Shown here: in pieces, positions 12,568 to 23,334 of the stretch
Numbering within the stretch: position 1 is the first letter of the stretch
Layout: each line of letters begins with the position of its first letter
Assembly (NCBI GenBank): GCA_005656395.1
Contig: SRSI01000056.1
Location: 248,001 to 312,000, forward strand
Direction: 5' to 3'
Source of the DNA: Strongyloides papillosus
Lineage: Eukaryota > Nematoda > Chromadorea > Rhabditida > Strongyloididae
Length of the DNA stretch: 64,000 nucleotides
Notes under the pieces: generated by a model
The model's input: the letters and a program-made list of their open reading frames with translations, nothing else
Told to the model about the DNA's origin: nothing
The model's database searches: none
Translations under genes and position numbers: made by a program

Positions 12568-12569
12568 TA

Positions 12570-14563
12570 TTAATTAAGTGTGTAGAACACTAACACTCGA
12601 CGTTCAAAGGTAGCTTGGATAAAAAAATAAAATTGAAATAAGATCAAGTTAGTAAAGTGTTTGGTTTTTTTTAGGTAGTCTATGAGATATACAGTTCTCT
12701 TTTCTTAAAACCAAAGTTTAGTTTTTCGAATAAATCAGTTTTCAGTTTGTAGATCTTTTTATGTTTATTCTAGATTTAAGATAATCACCACTTTATAAAG
12801 TGTTTTTTACACATTGTCGAATTCTATACCAAACCGTTCTGTAAATTTGCTTTACAAAAGTTACTATTTAAATAATTTATTTTATCATTTTCTTTCCTAG
12901 TGAATTTAAATACTAAAAAATTCAAAAAAAAGAATTTGTGGTTTTATTGCTTTACTAGTCCTTTTGAAAAAAGATATTTTAAATGGTTTCATAGTACTAA
13001 GCAAAGAAATAGGGTGACTTGGTTAGAGCCTTTCAGATATTCGTATGTATAAAAATGTGGCATTATAAATATTTTGTACCCAAGATACATACCTTTATTG
13101 TTTTACAAGTTTTAAAAAAATCTAAAATTCTGTGCTAAATTATGATTCTTCGAAATGAAAATACTATTTGGACTTCAAAGATGTGTACCTTTTTCTATTT
13201 ATAAATATTTTATTTATCGTTACTGATAATGATAAAGCAGCTACTTTTTTAAACAATTCCAAAATACAATAGAAATGGAAATATGATAGCTAGGTCAAAA
13301 TTTTTAATATAAAAAAACAATTGTGATATTTTTAAAAGTTTTAATGTTATTTAACAATAACATTTTAGTGTGGTAATTTTTAAAACATTTGTATCAATAT
13401 TCTGGTAGAGTAAATAAAACTCTATCTAACAAGTTTAATAATATATTACAGTTGATTCTTAAGAAAGTTGTAATTTGTCAACTATCACTATTTTCATATC
13501 TTCGGTGACAAAGTAAATTATGAGCAAAAGGTTTTAAATATTTATAATGCTGATTATCATTATTTTAAATATTTACATGTTAATTAACAAGATATTACTT
13601 GCTTGTTTATATATTTTCCAAAAAAAATAGTATCTTTTATTACTGAAACTTTCAAAAAAAAATAATTTTTCAATTTTTCTACATTTTTACTACAATGTCT
13701 AATTTTTTATAGTTAATATTCTAAAAAACATTTTTAAGCATATTTTGAAAATATTGAGTATTCAATTTTATTTCCATACCCTCTATATTTGAAATACAAA
13801 CAGTTAATATACAAATATAAGATATTATTGCTAATGCTTTTGTTAAAATAATATTATCAATGTCGAAAAATTAAATAAAATTTTACACTTTCTCTATTTG
13901 CCAAAAATACTGTGAAAATAGTCAATATTTGATTAATCGTATTGGTTTTTAAATTTAATTGCAACAAATAGTACAAGATACATGTGATGAATATTTATTT
14001 ATTTTATTAAAATAATGATAGCGTATTTTTAAAAATTATTTTATCAAACAAAATGTTATTGTTAAAAAATATAAAATTATTGACAAAATTAATGGTTTCT
14101 TTTATATAAAAAAATTCAAAATAGTTATCGATGTCCTACGTTAATGATATTTATAAAATAGATAGAAGTTGTTTTTTTATAATCGACAACGTTCGTAAAA
14201 ATATCTTTTTATATAAAAAAGTTACATTAACTTGAGTTTAAAAGATGTACCTAAATCTTGTTAATCTAAAACTTTCTTCGGAATCAAACTTTTTTCATAG
14301 AACCCGTGAAACAATAGTAGTATGTGTCTAAACTACAAAATAGTTATAATACCACATTTGTAATCCAAGAATGAGTAATGTTGTATATACGAATATCTGG
14401 AAAGCCTTGCGCTGACCACTCGCTATTTCTATCTATTATATTGAACCATTTATAATATGTTTTTTTTTAAAAAGACTTTTTAAAGAGAACGACAAATAAA
14501 TTGTTTTAAAATGTAATTTTTTTATTTAATTTTCTAAGAACAAAATGATAAAAAATTATTAAA
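12570..14563. other. AT-rich region with a decayed inverted-repeat relic
   Basis: No gene is visible. About 13010-13170 and 14280-14430 are imperfect inverted copies of each other (AGATATTCGTATGTAT... on the left; the right arm carries ATATACGAATATCT). This suggests a 1.4-kb decayed terminal-inverted-repeat element. The GGTTAGAGC in its left end resembles a tRNA A-box, which may be chance. Confidence 0.45.
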
Positions 14564-14567
14564 ATAG

Positions 14568-15069
14568 AGAAAATATATTTATAAGATATAGTTTTTGGTG
14601 TCCCCCTTTTCAGACAATTCCCAATGCCCTCTGAATCTCCGACTGATTATTGAAGACTTTATCAACTATTCACTTTTATTTATCCCAACTTTATTACAAT
14701 AACTCACACAAATATAAGATTACAAAAAGTGGCCACCTAGGGATAACATTAAAAACTACAACAATTTACTTACTTATAACTAACTCTTTGATCTCTTAGA
14801 AACTCCTGAGATCTCCCTCAACTCCTTCTGAAACCCCTAGTGGTCTACAAAATACAATATAAAATTACAATATAATAAAGTTATACAATTAATTAATATG
14901 ATATAATAAAACACGTCGCACATTAAATATGATGATAAGTAAGAAGATAACTACAACTACTACCTAAGTTAATAAAATGACTGTTTTGATGACTTTTTCA
15001 CCTAATATAATAACAAAAGAAAATGTTCTCGAATTTTCCAAACAGTTTCCCAACTGTTATATTTTTACT
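14568..15069 (-). repeat. 3' LTR of the recent gypsy derivative
   Basis: 502 bases; in element orientation it begins AGTAAAAAT and ends TATATTTTCT. No difference from the copy at 18326-18827 was seen on reading both through. Confidence 0.9.
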
Positions 15070-15115
15070 CGACCTTCCTTTAAGAAAATTCTTGAGAACA
15101 TCTTCAACTTTTACA

Positions 15116-18100
15116 TCATGCTCTTTTGACATCTGATTTATGTACCAAGCAACATCTACCCTTGGTACCTTTATGAAACTTTAACTTTGAACCAAAATCA
15201 GCAACAACTTTCTCAGATTTACTAAACGGTGGTCTTCTTATATCAACTAGTTCTCCTTTATCATTCATAGAATACTCATCAACTTTTCTTTTATCATTGG
15301 CACGTCCTCCACTCTTAACCATATTCTTCTTATTATACGTAGAACACTCTTCAACCTTTCTTTTATCATAAGCACGTTCTCTCCTCTTGACCATATTCTC
15401 CTTTACATTAGCAGGAGTCTTCCCTGCATTTTTCGTTGAAGTCCATCTAGCCACGTCTTTGTCAACTAGTGAATTCGTCTGCTTTCCCAACATAACATTC
15501 AAACTGGTTCTGCAACTTCTTCCATAACAGTCTTTAGCATACTTATTGCTTCTTCGACCACACTTTTTACAACGTTTCACATAAAGCACTATATCATCGA
15601 GCATCCCTTTCCAGTAACAACTATTCTTCAACCGTTCATACACTTTTGAACTATTATAATGACCTGACAAATTATGAGAGATATTTAACACCTTTCCAAC
15701 ATGCAATTTTGGAATCAATACCACATATCCCTCACCAGTTAAATCTTCTATCATAATTTGTCCATTCAACACCTCTACTTTTCTGTTTTCGAACTTCTTT
15801 TCATTGTAAACTTCACGTATCCATGGATCTCTCAACTGTTCCTCTATAGTAATTTTATCAAAACAACTGTCAGTACTAAAATATAACTTTTTCAACGACG
15901 GTAAAGCCTTATCAACATTTAAATCGAGGTTTCTATCTATATTCTCCTTTTCTACTTCTCCCCTTGGAAGTTCATTTTCCTTCTCATCATCTGAGGGTTT
16001 CCCAATTTCATCCTTCTCTCCTGTGCATACCTTTAAGTCCTTTGTAAGTTCAAACTTTTCCCTATCTTTAATCGTTAAATCCTCGTCCACGTTTAAAACT
16101 TGTAAACCCATTGTAGTTTCATTACCTTGATCAACTTTTGACATCTCCTTTACAATATCCTCTTTATGAGACTTATCTTCTGGTGAAATCAAACTGTATA
16201 CACTATTTACAATCAACTCATTATCTTCATTTTTCATACACAACTTTATAACTTCATCATTAATAACAACTTTATCATTTTCCATATCCACTGTTAACTT
16301 AACTTTACTTAAAACATCTGTTCCCAAAATCATATCATAATTTCTGAACTCTTCACCTGATACAAAACATTTAACTTTAACTTCTTCATCTTTTCCCATT
16401 TTCAACTTATTGCATACTTTTGCACGGTAAACGATCCATTTTCCTGAACCTAAAGTAGCAGCTAACATCTTTTTCTTCTCTACTGGAACTTTCAACGTTT
16501 CTCCCAACTTCTTTGACATTACTGAAATACTTGCTCCAGTATCTAACATCGCATGAATTGAAATTCCATCAACTGTCATTGGAATTATCGGCACTCTTGA
16601 CAACTTATTCAACTTTGAAATGTTCACACTTGAAACTTGTAAAGAGCTTTCCTTTTTACACTCTTTTGCTCTGTGACCTTTCACTCCACATTTAAAACAA
16701 CTGTCATTAAATTCTCGATCTCCACTTTTCGAATTCTTTCTCTCTTTTTCAACTGTTCCTGGACGAGTTCTTTTTACTTCATCATTTATCCTCCACAAGT
16801 CCTCAGCTACAACCATTGCTAATTCAAACGTATCGCAACATCCTCCATATTTTAATGTTCCTCTAATTGAAGCAGGAACCAGATCTGCCAACTTATACAA
16901 CTTCTTTCTAAAGCGTTCCTTCAAATTTGAATCCTTCTCAATTATATCAACGAGTGTACTAATCTCTGATCCAACTTTTCTAATGTCTTCAGGCTTCTTT
17001 ATCGTCAACATGTCCAACCGAGCTCTAGCTGCATTTTCATTCATAGCACCTTTATAGTTTTCATTCAAGTAGTCTACCAACTTGTAATAATCCAATTGAA
17101 GCTCAATACGAGTAGCGATATCCCTAGCTGGATTCTTTGCTAAATGCATTATCAATACTGCTGCCTTATCTTCTGGACCAATTTTTCTCACTCTACACAA
17201 CGCTTCAAATCTTGTCAACCAAACACTGAATGCTTCATCTTCTCCCGTAAACTTGTCCAAATTAACTGCTAAACCAAGTCCACTTATCATCTGTTGAAGC
17301 AACGAGTTATCACGATTATTCTTATCAACTTTTCGATTATAACGGTATCTATCACTTCCAGACGAGTTTGGAGATTGTCTTCCATTGTTTGAATATCCTG
17401 ATCTTCCTCCACCTGGTGGATCATATCTGTCAAAACCATCATAGTACTTTCCAAACTTTGACTCCTTCTTTTCAACATGTCCTACATTCTCTCTACCATT
17501 AGCATCAGGGCCTCCTCCTGAATTCCAGAAACAAGAACGTGCATTATCTTCAGGAATTCTCTCAACATTTGCCATCCTTAATCCCGACATCCCACGATTG
17601 TAATAACCAATACTTGCAACTCTATTTGTATATCTAACCTTATAACCATTGTTCCTATCAACGTTTACAACTTCATCAACAACTGATATTCTTCTAGCAC
17701 CAGTCAACTCTTGCTCTCTATTAACATCATTTACATTCATGCGATTAACATAATTCATTCTATTCAACTCATTAACATTATCATTCAAACGTGTAGAACC
17801 TCCTTCTACATTTGGTAACGGTTTCATCAACTGTTCTGTAGGGCCTCCTCCTACATTAACTAACGCATTCACCCTTTGACCTGTAGAGCCTCCTTCTACA
17901 ACTGGTAACTCATTCACTCTTTGATCCGTAGGGCCTCCTCCTACAACTGGTAACGTATTTCTTCCTCGATTCGTAGGGCCTCCTCCTACATTCAACTGTG
18001 GATCCGGATGTCGTCCAGTAGGGCCTCCTCCTACACCTTCGTTGCTAAACATCCCTTCTCTTCCACTAGCATAAGCCGAAACGTTACTCCTTCCATCATT

Positions 18101-18280
18101 ACTACGTGACGAATGATGACTTGGCGAATGATCACGCGAATTACCACCATCAGCATGGGCGAAAACACTGTTATTGTCATCATTTTCCTGACCGTTCTGA
18201 CTATTTGTCCTTGTTGAGGGTAAACGGAGATTTATGACGTTTGGATCCATTTCAACTACTTTATTGTTTCTTAGACGCAT
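15116..18280 (-). CDS. Gag-protease-partial integrase fusion ORF of LTR element (1054 aa)
   Basis: One uninterrupted frame starting 45 bases inside the 5' LTR boundary. Residues about 80-150 hold seven or so degenerate repeats of roughly 20 residues around GGGPT or GGST. A gag capsid-like helical region follows (about 335-520), then a zinc knuckle CFKCGVKGHRAKEC near 530-543 and a protease active site MLDTGASISVM near 577. A charged linker leads to an integrase-type zinc-binding domain with H-x-H and C-x2-C (HNLSGH ... CKKC) near 868-905. A basic tail ends FHKGTKGRCCLVHKSDVK, like the far C-terminus of gypsy integrases. RT, RNase H and the D,D,E core are missing between or after these parts, yet the frame is kept, so the deletions are in-frame. 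It likely supplies particle protein and protease only. Confidence 0.85.
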   Translation of the reverse strand: MRLRNNKVVEMDPNVINLRLPSTRTNSQNGQENDDNNSVFAHADGGNSRDHSPSHHSSRSNDGRSNVSAYASGREGMFSNEGVGGGPTGRHPDPQLNVGGGPTNRGRNTLPVVGGGPTDQRVNELPVVEGGSTGQRVNALVNVGGGPTEQLMKPLPNVEGGSTRLNDNVNELNRMNYVNRMNVNDVNREQELTGARRISVVDEVVNVDRNNGYKVRYTNRVASIGYYNRGMSGLRMANVERIPEDNARSCFWNSGGGPDANGRENVGHVEKKESKFGKYYDGFDRYDPPGGGRSGYSNNGRQSPNSSGSDRYRYNRKVDKNNRDNSLLQQMISGLGLAVNLDKFTGEDEAFSVWLTRFEALCRVRKIGPEDKAAVLIMHLAKNPARDIATRIELQLDYYKLVDYLNENYKGAMNENAARARLDMLTIKKPEDIRKVGSEISTLVDIIEKDSNLKERFRKKLYKLADLVPASIRGTLKYGGCCDTFELAMVVAEDLWRINDEVKRTRPGTVEKERKNSKSGDREFNDSCFKCGVKGHRAKECKKESSLQVSSVNISKLNKLSRVPIIPMTVDGISIHAMLDTGASISVMSKKLGETLKVPVEKKKMLAATLGSGKWIVYRAKVCNKLKMGKDEEVKVKCFVSGEEFRNYDMILGTDVLSKVKLTVDMENDKVVINDEVIKLCMKNEDNELIVNSVYSLISPEDKSHKEDIVKEMSKVDQGNETTMGLQVLNVDEDLTIKDREKFELTKDLKVCTGEKDEIGKPSDDEKENELPRGEVEKENIDRNLDLNVDKALPSLKKLYFSTDSCFDKITIEEQLRDPWIREVYNEKKFENRKVEVLNGQIMIEDLTGEGYVVLIPKLHVGKVLNISHNLSGHYNSSKVYERLKNSCYWKGMLDDIVLYVKRCKKCGRRSNKYAKDCYGRSCRTSLNVMLGKQTNSLVDKDVARWTSTKNAGKTPANVKENMVKRRERAYDKRKVEECSTYNKKNMVKSGGRANDKRKVDEYSMNDKGELVDIRRPPFSKSEKVVADFGSKLKFHKGTKGRCCLVHKSDVKRA

Positions 18281-18325
18281 TAAGAACTCTTCTTTTGGGG
18301 TATCGTAACTTCTATCCTCGAGTCC

Positions 18326-18827
18326 AGAAAATATATTTATAAGATATAGTTTTTGGTGTCCCCCTTTTCAGACAATTCCCAATGCCCTCTGAATCTCCGA
18401 CTGATTATTGAAGACTTTATCAACTATTCACTTTTATTTATCCCAACTTTATTACAATAACTCACACAAATATAAGATTACAAAAAGTGGCCACCTAGGG
18501 ATAACATTAAAAACTACAACAATTTACTTACTTATAACTAACTCTTTGATCTCTTAGAAACTCCTGAGATCTCCCTCAACTCCTTCTGAAACCCCTAGTG
18601 GTCTACAAAATACAATATAAAATTACAATATAATAAAGTTATACAATTAATTAATATGATATAATAAAACACGTCGCACATTAAATATGATGATAAGTAA
18701 GAAGATAACTACAACTACTACCTAAGTTAATAAAATGACTGTTTTGATGACTTTTTCACCTAATATAATAACAAAAGAAAATGTTCTCGAATTTTCCAAA
18801 CAGTTTCCCAACTGTTATATTTTTACT
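18326..18827 (-). repeat. 5' LTR of the recent gypsy derivative
   Basis: Partner of 14568-15069, same length. On the minus strand the sequence just after it (GGACTCGAGGATAG, preceded by T) is a possible tRNA primer-binding site, but no matching tRNA could be named. Confidence 0.9.
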
Positions 18828-19066
18828 ATAGCATTTATTGTTAAACAAAATTATAAAATCGTTTTTGTATGGAATTCGATAGTGTTTATGATGATGCCAA
18901 CAAAGTTCTGCAATTTCCTAAGCCAAAAATATATGTAAAATTTCTACAAGTCGTACATTGACTACTTCGAAAAATAATCTTTTATATTCAAAATAAGAAT
19001 GCAAAATATAAATCTTAAATAGACTACTTGAAAACATAAAACATTTAATTAACTTGATCTTATGTA

Positions 19067-19952
19067 TTAGGTTGGTGCAAAAGTTCTGTCGTTTTTTTCA
19101 ATATTACTTTCTATCATCAAAAAAGTATGATCACAATTGACAAAAAATTAAGTCATTAAAATAGATAGATTGTACCACCTCTTTACTTTAAAATTTGTAT
19201 AATAGCAAATTGTTATATTATCTATGCTACATTTTCTTTTGCTAAACATGAAGGCAGTCAAAAGTTATTTTTGACATTATGTCTTCTAAGAGCTCCAACT
19301 AAGACAAATGACAACTGATGCTTCTAAAAATTTATGTGTAGTATTAGGGAGAAATGTAGCAAATATTGGGCTTATATAAAGATCCTTTATAAAGATTTAA
19401 GACAAAGAAGTGAATCTTGAAGATTGAGCATCCATTTGTATGGCTCCAGCTTCCAATGAAGATTTTTTGAGATTCTATCAATTTCAAACTACTTTTAATG
19501 ACCTTTAATGTAAAATGCTATCAAAATTAGACAAGAAAATTCGAAAAAAAATTACGAAATTCGTAAAATGACAAAAATGTTTTTCTTCAATATGACGACA
19601 TGTGGCATTAAGACTCGAAAAAATCTGGATAAGAAAAGTTTTGAACTTCTCTCGCACACAAAATACTTTCTAGATGTTTTTCTATTTAATCACTACTTAC
19701 TCTTGACTCAACATAACTTGTAGAATGGTAGATACTTCAGTAAAGTTGATAAGGCAAATATTGGTTTTTTTGGAACTTCTTTCAAAAAGGATGGAAAATT
19801 CTTCACATCTGGAATCGATAAGGTGGCTACTTAATAGAGACTAGTTGTAGATTATATTTTGTATTATATTGTCACTTAGATATATTTCTTATTTAAATTA
19901 TAGCGTTTTAAAATTTCTGTAAAAAAAAGACAGAATTTTTGCGACAACCTAA
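19067..19952. mobile_element. mariner-family element, decayed
   Basis: The left end TTAGGTTGGTGCAAAAGTTC (19067 on) and the right end ...TTTTTGCGACAACCTAA (to 19952) are near-inverse copies of about 30 bases and match the classic mariner terminal repeat pattern. The 886-bp interior is shorter than a full mariner and holds only broken traces of transposase. A TA precedes the left end; the right side reads AA, so the duplication has decayed. Confidence 0.8.
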
Positions 19953-21298
19953 AAACAATCCCATTTATTTATAAAAAAAATCTTTAAACAGATGTTAATA
20001 ATTACAAAATATTCATAACAATTTTATTATTGTTAAATATTCAAGAAGAATAAAACATCGTTTTTTTCATTTCTTCCAAAAATTTACAAATAGGTTTTGC
20101 TTAAATATAAATTGAAGACCATATTTCCATCTGGCTTTGTTTAACTTTTCAAACCATTGTGGTTTGAATATTTTTTAAAATTACCATAATTCATTTATAC
20201 ATAACTTGAACTTTTTTAATTAAACTCAACAATATTAAATTTTTCCATTTTTCGAGTATTTAAACTATCAAATGACTTATAAAATTATTTATTTATGCAA
20301 AGCTTTAGAAAAGATACTTTATGACAAAAAATTAAACAAAAGAAGTATTAAAAAAAGTAGTGTTTTTTTTAAATAATTGTAATACATAGTCTACTTTACT
20401 ATATATATTTATTGATAGAAAAGAGCTAAAACAAAGACAATATATTTGATTACAAGAAAACCATTACTTACCTTGAACCGGATACAAGCCTTTATGGTAA
20501 GTAATGGTTTTCTATGCGCTTTTATATTGTAATAAGATTGATATAAATCAATCACATTTACAACAATAATTTAGCCAATAATGATCAAATCTTATTGAAA
20601 TAAATTTTTAATTTGGAAAAATTTCATCTATTGACTTGTCAATCACAAAGATTGCTAAAGTTTGAGGAAAGTTATGTTAATGACAAAAGTAATTTTTGAG
20701 GAAAAGTGAAAAGAGTTACACTTAAATTGACATAATTTGTTTTATTAATGAGCATTTTACTTTTCTATAGCTTTATTTTTCAAGCTAGACCGAGATCTAT
20801 ATAGCAAATTCAATTTATTTGATTCCATCAACTTCTATCAATTTAGAACCAATTCAAATTATTAATTTAGAAACAAAATGATCATAACTTTTTGCTTATA
20901 GTTATAGAAATTATAAATTAATCCTAATTATTACTTCATTTTCGCACTATTCTGGATTTGTTTCTTTAAAAGATAAATAACACACCTTAATTTATCAACT
21001 TTAAAGAAAAATATTTTATACACAAAACTATACTGAAAATAGAGTTAAAGAAAGGTATTTTTTATGGATAATTTAGGCAATTCTTTGTACAAATGGCTGA
21101 AACCGATCAAAGCCCCCTAGTTAAAAAAAATACTTTTTTGTCCATTTACTCACAAAAATCGGTTAAGCTTGAAATAAATTATGTTGAAAACAAAATTAAC
21201 TTTGTTTTTTTTACCACAGAAAATATTTTATTGCTTGAAATTATTTAACACAAAAAAATATCATAAAGATAGAAAAATAAAATTTTCTAATGTCAATA
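19953..21298. other. AT-rich spacer 3' of the M13 genes
   Basis: No gene. It holds the perfect hairpin at 20455-20513 and, from about 20600 to 21180, a stretch that recurs in diverged form at about 34260-34790 (shared ACACTTAAATT-x3-CATAATTTGTTTT and AAAATCGGTTAA-type boxes). The duplication of the M13 cluster thus seems to have included flanking DNA. Confidence 0.5.
20455..20513. other. perfect 18-bp stem hairpin
   Basis: AGAAAACCATTACTTACC at 20455-20472 is the exact reverse complement of 20496-20513, with a 23-base loop. It lies outside any gene or recognised element. The stem is shorter than a usual microRNA precursor. It may be a small regulatory hairpin, a foldback mini-element or chance. 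Confidence 0.5.
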
Positions 21299-22789
21299 TT
21301 ACCATACTTTACATGTTTTTGTATACATTAATTTATTATTATATGAGCAATAAAAAGTATTTGAGAATTCATGATAATTTTTTAAGATTGAATTAGTACG
21401 TATTTCTGATAGAATATCTCCAGGTTTTCCATTATGTGGAACATAACTGTCTTCAGATGTATATTCACAAAAATGTCTACCAAAGCCAATAAAAAATAAT
21501 TGGTCCTCTGTATATTGCTCAAAACCAGGAACAACAATGTACTCTTTACCAAAACTTCTAACAAAATTTCTATAAGCTTCATAAGCAATTTTAAGTCCAG
21601 CATTATCAACAATTTTCCTATCTGTTGTTAATATATTATCGACATCTCTATGATTTATAGTTTCTCTTTGCTTAAACCACTCTTGAGTAAAACATGTACT
21701 TATGGCTATCATATGATTCATTGATTCTTCCGATACTACTGATTTTTTTCCTTCTTCTGAATCAAAATTGTCATAGTTATGATTAATAGTTTTAGTATCA
21801 AAAGCATCCAATATTGCTTGTGCAAAGGTAAAACCAAGATAACCATAATTAAGTGCGCTTGGGAATTTTATACTAAACGATGGTTCCGCAAGAGTGTCTG
21901 AACTAATATAAATTTTATTATATTTAGAGTGATACTTTGCACTACTGTATACATGAAAATTTAAATATTCAGCAGGTTTGAAGATTTTTTCTCTACAAAA
22001 CCACATTTTATCATCACTCTTTGTTATTGACTGTTGATGCTTAATGGCATTAACAATATTTTCAATCGTATCATTATAATTTATTCCTATATTTTTATAA
22101 CATTCCTCCATTAATGTTACATTAGTCAAGCCAAAATCATCAGATTTTATAGAAAATGTCATGTTAGTAAATTTAAGGAAAATATTATCTATTGAAAGTT
22201 CATCAAATGTATCTTGCCTTTCATCTATTAATAATATAAATTCTTCTTTGATTCTCTTAATCATATCATCTAATACAATGTAATCATTGCGTTCTTCACT
22301 ATTTTTTCTGTTTCTTTTTATAAATAATGTAGATAGAGCATATGTTCCAAATTCGATAACTACTCGTTCACAATCTCCAATTGCGTCGAAAGGATCTATA
22401 CCAACACACAAATCTCGCAATTCTATAATTTTATCTACAACAGGTGATTCTCCCCTAACTGAGTGATATCTAGTTTCTAAAAGCAAGTAAATAAAGACAT
22501 AAAAGATATTACCTTCAATGAATGATTTGAAATTTTGTCTTGTAGGTCTATAATCAAAATTTCCAATTAAATATCTATTTGCGCTTTTCTTATCTTTTAT
22601 CCAATTACCACAGGCAAAATTGTAAAAATTATCACATGGTTCTACAGTAGTATCAACATATTTACGAAGACTCTCAGAAGTGAATGTTGAATTGTAAATT
22701 GTTTTAGCGTCTATTGCTTTATTTGGAGTGGATCCTTTTGATATGAAAAGAAGTGAATAAAAATAAAAGATTAAAGTAAAAACATTCAT
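21299..22789 (-). CDS. secreted neprilysin-like (M13) pseudoenzyme
   Basis: Single-exon gene for 496 residues. A signal peptide (1-20) precedes the M13 N-terminal signature VEPCDNFYNFACGNW (residues 49-63), and the protein ends in the family-typical C-x-x-W (TCKVW). The catalytic site is lost: where relatives have H-E-x-x-H, this protein reads AQAILD (323-328), so both zinc His and the catalytic Glu are replaced. The third zinc ligand, Glu in NENIAD of the neighbour, is Arg391 here (TDRKIVDN). The protein is about 200 residues shorter than typical neprilysins and secreted rather than membrane-anchored. The frame is intact, so it is probably made, but cannot be a zinc peptidase; a binding or decoy role is possible (inference). 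It is a tandem paralog of 23335-24846. Confidence 0.8.
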   Translation of the reverse strand: MNVFTLIFYFYSLLFISKGSTPNKAIDAKTIYNSTFTSESLRKYVDTTVEPCDNFYNFACGNWIKDKKSANRYLIGNFDYRPTRQNFKSFIEGNIFYVFIYLLLETRYHSVRGESPVVDKIIELRDLCVGIDPFDAIGDCERVVIEFGTYALSTLFIKRNRKNSEERNDYIVLDDMIKRIKEEFILLIDERQDTFDELSIDNIFLKFTNMTFSIKSDDFGLTNVTLMEECYKNIGINYNDTIENIVNAIKHQQSITKSDDKMWFCREKIFKPAEYLNFHVYSSAKYHSKYNKIYISSDTLAEPSFSIKFPSALNYGYLGFTFAQAILDAFDTKTINHNYDNFDSEEGKKSVVSEESMNHMIAISTCFTQEWFKQRETINHRDVDNILTTDRKIVDNAGLKIAYEAYRNFVRSFGKEYIVVPGFEQYTEDQLFFIGFGRHFCEYTSEDSYVPHNGKPGDILSEIRTNSILKNYHEFSNTFYCSYNNKLMYTKTCKVW

Positions 22790-22900
22790 ATTAAATTTAA
22801 TGAATGATTATGTAATGTCTGAATTCTAAGAAATTTCCTACCATTATATGCAAAAAATAGACAATAATTCTTTTAATGTATGAATTTGACAATATAATAA
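22790..22900 (-). promoter_or_regulatory. conserved proximal promoter block of the M13 family
   Basis: On the minus strand CATATAATGG (22841-22850) followed by TAGGAAATTTC and AGAATTCAGA recurs at the same distance upstream of the 24846 gene (TATATAATGG, 24898-24907) and, with changes, upstream of the dead copy at 59519. The position, 50-60 bases before the start codon, suits a TATA box with a short leader. Confidence 0.55.
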
Positions 22901-23334
22901 ATTCTTTTTTTAAACAAAGAAATTTATTGCAATTTTCTGCATACTGAAATAAAGATAAAAATTATAATTTCTATTATAAATTATGAATTTACATTAAAAT
23001 CATTTTTATATGCTAATTTTATTATTAAATCCTGATTATTATTAATAATACAATTGTTTAATAATTATTTATTTGATTATATTATCTAACAATCACATTT
23101 ATTAATAAAAAAAATCTTGAAATGAAGACTAAAAATTTAGAACATTTATAACAGTATTATTGTCGTTAAATATTTTAAAAAATTCTTGTTTTTTAACTTT
23201 TCATTTGGTATGCCTAGGATGGATTCGTTCATTTTATTGATTCATTTTAGAAGTTAAATCTTTTATTATTAAAAATTATTCAATATATAAGAGATGGCTT
23301 AAAAGTATAGATAAAATTGAAATTTCTAGGTTTG
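22901..23334. other. spacer between the two intact M13 genes
   Basis: AT-rich; about 23040-23110 (TTTAATAATTATTTATTTGA... ATTATCTAACAATCACATTT) recurs at 25100-25160, 34860-34915 and 59750-59800, i.e. it is part of the duplicated upstream flank of the family. No gene. Confidence 0.55.

Larger units (their letters stand above)
14568..18827 (-). mobile_element. recent non-autonomous Ty3/gypsy derivative
   Basis: Two 502-bp LTRs (14568-15069 and 18326-18827) that read as identical are flanked by the four bases ATAG (14564-14567 and 18828-18831). Between them lies one intact minus-strand frame of 1054 codons with gag, zinc knuckle, protease and integrase zinc finger, but no reverse transcriptase, RNase H or integrase core. 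A purine-rich tract (AAAGGAAGG) lies directly before the 3' LTR on the minus strand. Identical LTRs mean very recent insertion; since the element cannot encode its own RT, it must have been copied with enzymes of a full-length relative. A related solo LTR lies at 32699-33168. Confidence 0.9.
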
